A DNA stretch of 8,605 nucleotides, from positions 1 through 8,605 of the forward strand of contig RQCD01000142.1 of NCBI GenBank assembly GCA_008668455.1, written 5' to 3'. Every line of letters starts with the position of its first letter. Position 1 is the first letter of the stretch. The DNA comes from Clostridia bacterium (GTDB taxonomy: Bacteria > Bacillota > Clostridia > UBA1381). The position numbers and the translations under genes were made by a program. The notes under the pieces were generated by a model that ran no database searches, had not been told where the DNA came from, and was given only the letters and a program-made list of their open reading frames with translations. Shown in pieces: positions 1 through 5,962 of the stretch.

Positions 1-135
1 GTTCTCCGGGGAGTTTTCGCCGGTTGTAGAATACATCTGCAAGCCGGAAACCCCCAGACTTGCCGCCTTTTTGATTGCCGATTTTGTGTCCAGCTTAAAA
101 GAGTCTAACATTGCGCCGATTTTAAATGGGTACAT
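1..135 (-). CDS. Sugar phosphate isomerase/epimerase-like TIM-barrel protein (N-terminal part)
   Basis: Only the N terminus is in the window; the gene continues past the left edge. The visible protein has a first beta strand (KIGAMLDSF), a helix (DTKSAIKKAASLG) and a second strand (VSGLQMYSTTGE), the usual beginning of xylose-isomerase-like TIM-barrel proteins (sugar phosphate isomerase/epimerase family). These enzymes act on sugars, inositols or related compounds using a metal; the substrate cannot be told from this fragment. Two ATGs are in frame, at 147 and 135. The only ribosome site, AAGGAG at 148-153, touches the first ATG with no spacer, so the second (12-nt spacer) is preferred. An in-frame stop lies just upstream. 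The gene is divergent from the AraC-type regulator and has its own promoter with adjacent half-sites, so it is probably that regulator's target. Confidence 0.75.
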   Translation of the reverse strand, partial: MYPFKIGAMLDSFKLDTKSAIKKAASLGVSGLQMYSTTGENSPEN

Positions 136-147
136 TTTTTTCTTCAT

Positions 148-153
148 CTCCTT
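148..153 (-). promoter_or_regulatory. Ribosome binding site of the left-edge gene
   Basis: AAGGAG on the minus strand. It directly abuts the ATG at 147, leaving no spacer, but lies 12 nt before the ATG at 135. This favours the downstream start. The site also overlaps the -35 box of the plus-strand regulator promoter. Confidence 0.55.
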
Positions 154-180
154 GACTGTTTGATGATTTCATTGTATAAT
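152..180 (+). promoter_or_regulatory. SigA-type promoter of the AraC-family regulator
   Basis: TTGACT at 152-157 and TATAAT at 175-180 are separated by 17 bp, close to the SigA consensus. Transcription should start near 187, giving a leader of about 65 nt. That leader contains both half-sites of the putative regulator operator, so the regulator may repress its own gene by roadblock. The -10 box overlaps the -10 of the divergent promoter, so the two promoters probably exclude each other. Confidence 0.75.
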
Positions 181-199
181 AGAAAGTAAGAAATTACAA
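171..199 (-). promoter_or_regulatory. Divergent promoter of the TIM-barrel gene
   Basis: On the minus strand TTGTAA (194-199) and TACAAT (171-176) are 17 bp apart. The -35 matches consensus at 4 of 6 positions and the -10 at 5 of 6, a promoter that would profit from an activator. The regulator half-sites begin just upstream of the -35. A start near 164 would leave a leader of roughly 30 nt before the ATG at 135. Confidence 0.55.
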
Positions 200-204
200 G
201 GTTT

Positions 205-234
205 AATTATGCTGACTTATCAAACAATTATGCT
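205..234 (-). promoter_or_regulatory. Candidate AraC-type operator: two direct half-sites 21 bp apart
   Basis: AATTATGCT occurs at 205-213 and again at 226-234, identical and 21 bp apart (two helical turns); similarity extends to 12 of 15 positions. In the direction of the left-edge gene each reads AGCATAATT. A 17-bp half-site ending next to this sequence would overlap the -35 by about 2 bp. AraC I1-I2 has 17-bp direct half-sites with 4-bp spacing, overlapping the -35 of araBAD. The match in geometry is seen directly; binding by the neighbouring regulator is inferred. Confidence 0.55.
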
Positions 235-251
235 TTTTTAGGGGTGATCCT

Positions 252-1082
252 ATGACACAGAATCCTGCGCCGGAAATGCCGGTCAATATGAATTACGAAA
301 ACCATATTATGTATAATAATCTGATCCCGTTTATCTTTCATTACAATGTCCGCACAAACCGGACGGCAATGTACGGAAACTGGCATGATAATGTGGAGAT
401 TTTGTGCTTTGTGGAGGGAAGCGGAACAGTTACCTACGATCTTTCTAATATTACGGTCCAGGCAGGGGACGTTGTAGTGATCAATTCGGATGTCTTTCAC
501 GATATTATAAGCGATTCCCAGATTGAATATTACTGTCTGATTGTGGACACAAAGTTTTGCCGGACAAATGGAATTAATATTCCGTCTGTGAGGTTTCAGC
601 CATTTCTCCGGCATCAGAAGCTATGCGATTTTTTTCCGCGATTGCAGGAGCTTTTTTACAGACGTCCGCCGTTTCACGAAACAAAGCTCCGCATTGCGGT
701 TTTAGAGCTTCTGGTCTATCTGATGGAGCATTATCCGAGCAATGAGGCAGAGGAGAATGCAGGCTTTTCCAGTCATGTAAAGCAGGCAATTACCTATATC
801 AAGTATCATTATTTTGAGGAAATCAGCGTGGAGGATATCCTAAAGCATGTCGGATTTTCCCGTGCGTACTTTTCCAGGGAATTTAAGCGAAACACGGGGG
901 TGTCCTTAGTGACGTATCTGAATATGGTCAGATGCCGGCAGGCACAGATTCTGCTTTCTCAGAAATACTATTCCATTTCACAGATTGCAAGCATGTGCGG
1001 CTTTAATAACGCCTCATATTTTACAAAAACCTATAAGAAAATTATGGGGCGGCTTCCATCCGAAACAATTGAGGAAGATTAA
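252..1082 (+). CDS. AraC-family transcriptional regulator with cupin sensor domain
   Basis: The 276-residue protein has the usual AraC/XylS two-domain build. Residues about 35-100 form a cupin-like sensor (NWHDNVEILCFVEG, then a DVVVINSDVFHDI strand pair), which in this family binds a sugar or other small ligand. Residues about 175-272 form the double helix-turn-helix: first HTH around SVEDILKHVGFSRAYFSREF (192-211) and second around ISQIASMCGFNNASYFTKTY (242-261), ending in the family's typical P-S-E segment. The ATG follows AGGGGTG at a good distance. It is divergent from a sugar isomerase-like gene with direct half-sites between them, so it probably acts as a ligand-dependent activator of that gene and possibly represses itself. 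The ligand is unknown. An intrinsic terminator separates it from the ABC gene, so the two are not one operon. Confidence 0.93.
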   Translation: MTQNPAPEMPVNMNYENHIMYNNLIPFIFHYNVRTNRTAMYGNWHDNVEILCFVEGSGTVTYDLSNITVQAGDVVVINSDVFHDIISDSQIEYYCLIVDTKFCRTNGINIPSVRFQPFLRHQKLCDFFPRLQELFYRRPPFHETKLRIAVLELLVYLMEHYPSNEAEENAGFSSHVKQAITYIKYHYFEEISVEDILKHVGFSRAYFSREFKRNTGVSLVTYLNMVRCRQAQILLSQKYYSISQIASMCGFNNASYFTKTYKKIMGRLPSETIEED

Positions 1083-1102
1083 TAAAATCTTCTTCTTTTT
1101 TT
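1071..1102 (+). terminator. Intrinsic terminator of the regulator gene
   Basis: A 10-bp stem (1071-1080 with 1086-1095, one G-U pair) with a 5-nt loop is followed by seven T residues (1096-1102). The stem includes the last codons and the stop codon of the regulator, so transcription ends almost at the end of the gene. Confidence 0.8.
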
Positions 1103-1141
1103 GTGCAAACATTATAAAAAATACGGAATCTCAAAAAAGTC

Positions 1142-1169
1142 TTGACAAATGTTCAGAATCATATATAAT
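1142..1169 (+). promoter_or_regulatory. Consensus SigA promoter of the ABC exporter
   Basis: Both boxes are perfect: TTGACA (1142-1147) and TATAAT (1164-1169), 16 bp apart. Start is expected near 1176, giving a leader of about 33 nt to the ATG at 1209. The promoter overlaps the in-frame upstream ATG at 1149, which therefore cannot be the translation start. Confidence 0.85.
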
Positions 1170-1208
1170 GTTACTGTACAAAAAACATTCAGTCTGGAGA
1201 GATGTCTT

Positions 1209-3044
1209 ATGAAAGAAAACACTCAAGCGAAAAGAAACAATCCCATCCCTGATTACGAGGTGCTTTTTCGGGAAAGTGCAGGAGAAACCGGAAAACGTGA
1301 CGGCAAAAAAATTCTGAAGCATTTGTTTTATAAGAATCGCTTCCAGATTTTATGGTCGTCTGTTCTCTTTGCAATCAAAGCGTCACCAACCTATGCGATT
1401 CCGCTGGTAACAACCAATGTGATTAATGCAGTCACCAGCAACGAGCCGGATATGATGCGCACGCTGATGATCAACGGCATAGTGCTTTTACTTCTGCTCC
1501 TGCAGAATATTCCGATGCATGTGCTATATGCGCGCTTTACTGATAAAATGCTTCGAAATATTGGTGCAGGACTTCGAAACACACTCATTAAAAAGCTGCA
1601 GCACCTTTCGCTTGCCTACCATAAGGAAATTGAAAGCGGACGCATTCAATCAAAATTTCTGCGGGATGTGGAAGCAGTTGAATTTTTGAATACGCATATT
1701 TTAAAAACAGTCATTCCGGCGATTCTTTCGATTTTGGTAGCAATCGGAATTTCTGCGGCAAAGAGCGGCGCGGTAACGCTATTCTTTCTTTTGGTTGTTC
1801 CGATAAATGTGATTTTGGTGCGGCTGTTCCGCCGGCCAATGGCGGCTACCAACCGAAGCTTTCGCCAGGAAACGGAGAATATTTCAGCAAAGGTTTCCAA
1901 CATGCTGGATATGATTCCGGTTACCAAAGCACATGGCTTGGAAAACGAGGAGATCGCAGAATTAGAGCAAAACATCCGAAAGCTGCGGGAGCGTGGATTA
2001 GTGGTGGATCGAACCAATGCCTATTTCGGATCGATTTCCTGGGTGGTTAGTCAGATCGCCAGCGCTATTTGCCTGTTCTTTACAACCTACCTTGCGCTAA
2101 AGGGGAAAATCCAAGTCGGCGATATTGTTCTGTATCAATCCTATTTTAACACTATTTCCGGAAATGTGCAGGGCTTAGTCGGCATTTTCCCGGAGCTGAC
2201 AAAGGGAATGGAATCCATCCAGTCGGTTTCTGAAATTGTGCTTTCCAATCAGATTGAGGATAACCGCGGTAAGATTAAGCTTCGTTATGTGCACGGAAGC
2301 ATTCAGTTCCAGCATGCCTGCTTCCGTTATCCGAATGCAGAGGAGGATACGATTAAGGACTTTTCACTGGACGTAGAGCCGGGAGAATGTATTGCCTTTG
2401 TCGGTGCGTCCGGATCGGGAAAATCTACTCTGATGAATATGATTATTGGTTTCCTGCTTCCGACTAAGGGAGAAATGCTGGTGGACGGAAAACCGATTGA
2501 GGCGCTTAATCTGACCGATTACAGGCACTTTATCTCGGTTGTGCCGCAGAATAGCATTCTTTTCACCGGTACAATCCGCGAAAACATCACCTACGGATTG
2601 GCGCATGTGGATGAGGAGCTGTTAGATGAGGTTGTAAAGCTTTCTAATATTGACGAGTTTTTAAAGGATCTGCCGAACGGCTTGGATACGATGATCGGAG
2701 AAAACGGCGGCAAGCTTTCGGGCGGTCAGAAGCAGAGAATCTCGATTGCGCGTGCTTTGATTCGTGATCCGAAAATTCTGATTTTAGATGAGGCGACCTC
2801 GGCGCTTGACAATATTTCGGAATACCACGTCCAGCGTGCTATTTCGCATCTGATTGATGGACGTACCACCTTTATCGTTGCCCACCGCCTTTCCACTATC
2901 CGTGATGCGGATCGGATTGTTGTAATGGACGGCGGACGATGCGTGGAAATGGGAACTTATGAAGAACTGATGGAGCAAAAGGGTAAATTCTACGAATCGA
3001 AAACGCTAAACGATATGAATGCAGAGGCAAAATTACATGAGTAG
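1209..3044 (+). CDS. ABC exporter, fused membrane and ATPase domains (MsbA/BmrA-like)
   Basis: This 611-residue half-transporter is expected to work as a membrane dimer that exports a drug, lipid or peptide using ATP. The membrane domain spans about 40-330, with clear hydrophobic helices near 46-65, 86-106, 166-204 (a pair) and 276-297. The ATPase follows: Walker A GASGSGKST (399-407), Q-loop Gln447, signature LSGGQ (503-507), Walker B ILILDE (523-528) with catalytic Glu528, D-loop SALD (531-534) and switch His559. All catalytic residues are intact, so a homodimer would be competent; no partner half-transporter gene is next to it. The start at 1209 has GGAGA 8 nt upstream; an ATG 60 nt earlier lies inside the promoter and was rejected. 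The substrate cannot be predicted. It has its own strong promoter between an AraC terminator and the hflX operon. Confidence 0.93.
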   Translation: MKENTQAKRNNPIPDYEVLFRESAGETGKRDGKKILKHLFYKNRFQILWSSVLFAIKASPTYAIPLVTTNVINAVTSNEPDMMRTLMINGIVLLLLLLQNIPMHVLYARFTDKMLRNIGAGLRNTLIKKLQHLSLAYHKEIESGRIQSKFLRDVEAVEFLNTHILKTVIPAILSILVAIGISAAKSGAVTLFFLLVVPINVILVRLFRRPMAATNRSFRQETENISAKVSNMLDMIPVTKAHGLENEEIAELEQNIRKLRERGLVVDRTNAYFGSISWVVSQIASAICLFFTTYLALKGKIQVGDIVLYQSYFNTISGNVQGLVGIFPELTKGMESIQSVSEIVLSNQIEDNRGKIKLRYVHGSIQFQHACFRYPNAEEDTIKDFSLDVEPGECIAFVGASGSGKSTLMNMIIGFLLPTKGEMLVDGKPIEALNLTDYRHFISVVPQNSILFTGTIRENITYGLAHVDEELLDEVVKLSNIDEFLKDLPNGLDTMIGENGGKLSGGQKQRISIARALIRDPKILILDEATSALDNISEYHVQRAISHLIDGRTTFIVAHRLSTIRDADRIVVMDGGRCVEMGTYEELMEQKGKFYESKTLNDMNAEAKLHE

Positions 3045-3049
3045 TCTGC

Positions 3050-3079
3050 GGGGATGTCAGAGGGTTCTCTTGCATCCCC
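3050..3079 (+). terminator. Weak terminator-like hairpin after the ABC exporter gene
   Basis: GGGGATG (3050-3056) pairs with CATCCCC (3073-3079), with an inner AGAG/CTCT stem and GGTT loop. The stem is strong, but the following bases are A-rich with only short T runs, so it may be leaky or act mainly to protect the 3' end. The CCCC can alternatively pair with GGGG near 3105. Confidence 0.45.
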
Positions 3080-3109
3080 AAAATTTATTAAAAATTTTAC
3101 ATTTGGGGG

Positions 3110-3138
3110 TATACGAACGGAGAAAAATTTGATATAAT
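3110..3138 (+). promoter_or_regulatory. Extended -10 promoter of the hflX operon
   Basis: TATAAT at 3133-3138 is preceded by TG at 3130-3131, giving the TGnTATAAT extended -10 form. The -35 (TATACG, 3110-3115, 17-bp spacer) is poor, as is common with extended -10 promoters. An A/T-rich block at 3080-3104 could serve as an UP element. The start near 3145 gives a leader of only about 16 nt before the TTG start of hflX. Confidence 0.65.
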
Positions 3139-3147
3139 AGAAACGAG

Positions 3148-3153
3148 AGGAGG
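3148..3153 (+). promoter_or_regulatory. Ribosome binding site deciding the hflX start
   Basis: A perfect AGGAGG ends only 1 nt before the ATG at 3155 but 7 nt before an in-frame TTG at 3161. The second distance is optimal, so TTG is the more likely start codon. Confidence 0.6.
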
Positions 3154-3160
3154 TATGCAA

Positions 3161-4432
3161 TTGGAAAATCAGGAGGAAAAGAAGGAACGCGTTCTTTTGG
3201 CAGGGGTGCATACCGGCAGAATTGATGTTTTGGAGGATACCACCGAGGAGTCTATGCGCGAGTTAGAAGAACTTGCAAAGACGGCAGGCGCAGAGGTGGC
3301 AGCCTGTGTGATTCAGAATAAACCAACGCTGGACGCAGCAACCTATATGGGAGAGGGAAAATTAGAGGAAATCCGGATGGCGATTCCTGAGCTTTCGGTG
3401 GATTGTGTGATTTTTGATGATGAGCTGTCTCCGGTGCAGATCCGGAACATTACAGATTTCTTAGGAGTCAAGGTGCTCGACCGCGCCATGCTGATTTTAG
3501 ATATTTTTGCAATGCGGGCAAAAAGCGGAGAGGGAAAGCTCCAGGTAGAATTGGCACAGCTCAGATACCGCCTGCCGCGGCTGCGCGGACTCGGAACAGA
3601 AATGAGCCGTACCGGCGGCGGAATCGGCACAAGAGGACCCGGAGAAACAAAGCTTGAAAGTGACCGCCGGCATATCCGGCGCAGGATTTCTGCTCTGGAG
3701 AGTGAATTAAAGGAGCTGGAAAAGCACCGCACTCTGCTCCGGTCAAGAAGGAAAAAGGACGGTGTGATCACGGCAGCGCTTGTAGGATATACGAATGCCG
3801 GAAAATCCTCACTCCTGAATCATCTCACCGATGCCGGAGTATTGGCAGAAAATAAACTGTTTGCAACGCTTGATCCAACCTCACGCGGATTGGTGTTAGA
3901 GGACAATCGCCGGATTCTTTTGATTGATACAGTTGGATTTATCCGAAAACTGCCACACCAATTGGTGGAGGCATTTCATTCAACACTGGAGGAGGCGGCA
4001 GTGGCAGATCTGCTGGTACATGTGGTGGACGCCTCCTGTGCTGAACGGGAACATCAGATGCAGGTTGCAGCGTCGGTTCTGCATGAAATCGGAGCAGATG
4101 GAAAACCGCAGATTTTAGCGTTTAATAAGTGTGACCTTCTGGACTCTCCGGAGTTTATTCCGTCGGCAGTACCGGGATATGACCGGTGCGTTTCGATTTC
4201 GGCAAAATACGGAACGGGAATAGAAGCTTTAATTTCAGCTATTTCGGAAACAGCGCCCGGAAAGAAAACAGAATTTTCTGTCCTTCTCCCGTATTCCGAG
4301 GGCGGCAGATTAAACGATCTGCACCAAAATCAAAAGGTGCTCAAAGAGGAATATCTGCCAGAGGGAATCCGACTGACGATTTGGGCAGACCAGCAGGTGT
4401 TTCAAAGTCTGCACGATTTTTTGACAGATTAA
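3161..4432 (+). CDS. hflX: Ribosome-associated GTPase HflX
   Basis: HflX is a GTPase that binds the 50S subunit and, in studied bacteria, splits stalled ribosomes under stress. Residue numbers below count from the TTG. The N-terminal HflX domain covers about 10-195, including the glycine-rich segment GGGIGTRGPGET (152-163) and an Arg-rich coiled helix (168-200). The G domain follows with all motifs: G1 GYTNAGKSS (209-217), switch around FATLDPTSR (234-242), G3 DTVGF (256-260), G4 NKCD (322-325) and G5 SAK (347-349). A short C-terminal domain ends at 423, a normal length for the family. The start is chosen from the ribosome site: ATG at 3155 is too close to AGGAGG. It is the first gene of a six-gene cluster; the stop overlaps the ribosome site of yigZ. 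Confidence 0.94.
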   Translation: MENQEEKKERVLLAGVHTGRIDVLEDTTEESMRELEELAKTAGAEVAACVIQNKPTLDAATYMGEGKLEEIRMAIPELSVDCVIFDDELSPVQIRNITDFLGVKVLDRAMLILDIFAMRAKSGEGKLQVELAQLRYRLPRLRGLGTEMSRTGGGIGTRGPGETKLESDRRHIRRRISALESELKELEKHRTLLRSRRKKDGVITAALVGYTNAGKSSLLNHLTDAGVLAENKLFATLDPTSRGLVLEDNRRILLIDTVGFIRKLPHQLVEAFHSTLEEAAVADLLVHVVDASCAEREHQMQVAASVLHEIGADGKPQILAFNKCDLLDSPEFIPSAVPGYDRCVSISAKYGTGIEALISAISETAPGKKTEFSVLLPYSEGGRLNDLHQNQKVLKEEYLPEGIRLTIWADQQVFQSLHDFLTD

Positions 4433-4442
4433 GGAGGACACG

Positions 4443-5066
4443 ATGAGAGCATGCTATAAAACGGTTGCCGGCGAGGGGCGCGCCTTTCTGACCGAGAAAA
4501 AATCAAAATTTATTGCCTCTGTTGCACCTGCACCCACTGAGGAGGATGCATTAGCATTCTTAGCGAAAATCCGGTCGGAATTTCCGGACGCACGGCATAA
4601 TGTCTATGCTTATGTGATTGAAGAAAATCATATTTTTCGTTATTCGGATGACGGTGAACCGGCACAGACGGCAGGAATGCCTGTTTTAGATGTGATCCGG
4701 AAAGAGGGCTTGGTAGATGTCGCTGTTGTAGTGACCCGATATTTTGGGGGCGTTCTTTTGGGAACGGGCGGCTTGGTGCATGCATACGGAAGCAGCGCAA
4801 AGCTTGGTTTGCAGGAGGCAAAAATTATTACAAGAACGCTTTGCAATCTTGTGTCGGTCAAGGTAGATTATACACTTGCGGGTAAGGTACAGTATGCAAT
4901 TGCCGCGGCGCATTATCCAACAGAGGATGCAGAATACGGACAGGATGTCACGTTTTATGTTTTGTCTAAAATAGAAAACACAGACGCATTTTTGCGCGAG
5001 ATGACCGAACTGACCAATGGCAGGGCAGCTTGTGCGGTACTGGAACAGAAATGGGTAGACGAATAA
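4443..5066 (+). CDS. yigZ: YigZ/IMPACT family protein
   Basis: This 207-residue protein matches the YigZ (UPF0029/IMPACT) family in length and motifs: DARHNVYAY (49-57), DDGEPAQTAGMP (69-80) and VVTRYFGGVLLGTGGLVHAY (96-115), followed by a C-terminal ferredoxin-like domain (about 135-205). Its molecular role in bacteria is not settled; the eukaryotic relative IMPACT/Yih1 modulates the GCN2 translation-stress kinase. AAGGAGGA overlaps the stop of hflX and sits 4 nt before the ATG, indicating cotranscription and probably coupled translation with hflX. Confidence 0.92.
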   Translation: MRACYKTVAGEGRAFLTEKKSKFIASVAPAPTEEDALAFLAKIRSEFPDARHNVYAYVIEENHIFRYSDDGEPAQTAGMPVLDVIRKEGLVDVAVVVTRYFGGVLLGTGGLVHAYGSSAKLGLQEAKIITRTLCNLVSVKVDYTLAGKVQYAIAAAHYPTEDAEYGQDVTFYVLSKIENTDAFLREMTELTNGRAACAVLEQKWVDE

Positions 5067-5079
5067 GGAGGGAAACGCG

Positions 5080-5628
5080 ATGAAAAGAATGATTTTGGCA
5101 ATCGGATTGGTTTTGATGCTGGCAGGCTGTAAAGGCGCAAATGCGCCGACTAGCGCCACTCCGACCGCAGAACCGTCGCCAACGGTGACAGCAACCGCAG
5201 AGCCGACTCCGGCGGCAAAGAAAATTGAAATTTCAGAAAACAAAGGTCAATACAAAAAAATGAATAAGGCTGCGGAATGCAGCTATGATATCACGCATTC
5301 CGGCGGAGCGGAGGAAAATATTCTGCTCTTAACCGACGCAGCCTATGAGAACGGGGAATTTTTATGGGATGACAGCCAGAACTGGGCATTGGTGGTGCAG
5401 AATGACGAGGGTGTTTATCCGCTCTTTGAAAACCATATGCATGGAAAAGCAGAATTGAGTGTGAGTGAGATCTATACCGATTCAGATATGATTCCGGTGA
5501 TACGTCTGACCATTTCGTCCAGTGCAAGCTATGAAATTCGTGAATATCGTTTTGAAAACGGGGCATTCTATGAACAAATCCCCTATAGCGCCGGTGGTAT
5601 CAATGAGATCCCGGTAGAAACTTACTGA
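5080..5628 (+). CDS. Small secreted lipoprotein of unknown function
   Basis: I do not recognise this 182-residue protein. The N terminus is a clear lipoprotein signal: KR, a hydrophobic stretch and the lipobox LAGC (14-17), so Cys17 should be lipidated and the protein anchored outside the membrane. Residues 22-47 are a Thr/Pro/Ala/Glu-rich linker with two near-copies of a TAEPxP unit (TAEPSP, TAEPTP), also visible as a short DNA repeat near 5164-5212. The remaining 135 residues are mostly polar with predicted beta strands (ENILLLTDAAY, NWALVVQND, PVIRLTISSSASYEIREYRF) and resemble a small beta sandwich. There is one further Cys (67). AAGGAGGG lies 7 nt upstream of the ATG and 13 nt separate the gene from yigZ, so it belongs to the operon and precedes thioredoxin. 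Confidence 0.85.
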   Translation: MKRMILAIGLVLMLAGCKGANAPTSATPTAEPSPTVTATAEPTPAAKKIEISENKGQYKKMNKAAECSYDITHSGGAEENILLLTDAAYENGEFLWDDSQNWALVVQNDEGVYPLFENHMHGKAELSVSEIYTDSDMIPVIRLTISSSASYEIREYRFENGAFYEQIPYSAGGINEIPVETY

Positions 5629-5644
5629 TTTAGGAGGAATAAAT

Positions 5645-5962
5645 ATGGCAATGACAATTACAAAGGAAACCTTTGAAGCAGAGGTTACAAATTCCCAAAT
5701 CCCGGTTTTGGTGGATTTCTGGGCGAGCTGGTGCGGACCGTGCCAGATGCTTTCCCCGATTGTGGACGAGCTTTCGGAGGAATATAAAGGAAAAATAAAG
5801 GTGGGCAAGGTGAATGTGGACGAGCAGGGTGAGCTTGCGGCAAGCTTTGCAATTGTGTCTATTCCAACACTGCTGCTGTTTCAAAACGGAAAGCTGACAG
5901 AACGGCTGGTTGGGGTGCGCTCCCAGGATGAGCTGGAGGATATGATTGAAAAATACCTGTAA
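5645..5962 (+). CDS. trxA: Thioredoxin
   Basis: A 105-residue canonical thioredoxin, a cytoplasmic dithiol reductant. The active site is W-C-G-P-C (29-33) after the VDFWASW strand, and the cis-proline lies in SIPT (Pro74), followed by LLLFQNGK. The buried Asp (Asp24, in LVDFW) is present. There is no signal peptide, so it acts inside the cell, unlike the lipoprotein next to it. AGGAGG lies 7 nt before the ATG. The 3' end carries the ribosome site and start of the next gene, so the two are translationally linked. No thioredoxin reductase gene is nearby in the window. Confidence 0.96.
   Translation: MAMTITKETFEAEVTNSQIPVLVDFWASWCGPCQMLSPIVDELSEEYKGKIKVGKVNVDEQGELAASFAIVSIPTLLLFQNGKLTERLVGVRSQDELEDMIEKYL
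5935..5940 (+). promoter_or_regulatory. Ribosome binding site for the QueG-like gene inside trxA
   Basis: GGAGGA within the last codons of trxA lies 5 nt before the TTG at 5946. The alternative ATG at 5964 has no recognisable site, so TTG is favoured. Confidence 0.55.

Noticed and set aside
228..614. Minus-strand open frame opposite the AraC regulator
   Set aside because: Shadow of the regulator gene with no start signals and no recognisable protein features.
1149..1208. Upstream in-frame ATG extending the ABC exporter by 20 residues
   Set aside because: It lies between the -35 and -10 boxes of a consensus promoter and has no ribosome site; the ATG at 1209 has GGAGA at 8 nt.
4686..5243. Long minus-strand open frame of 185 codons across yigZ and the lipoprotein gene
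   Set aside because: It is antisense to two well-supported genes, has no ribosome site and shows no family resemblance.
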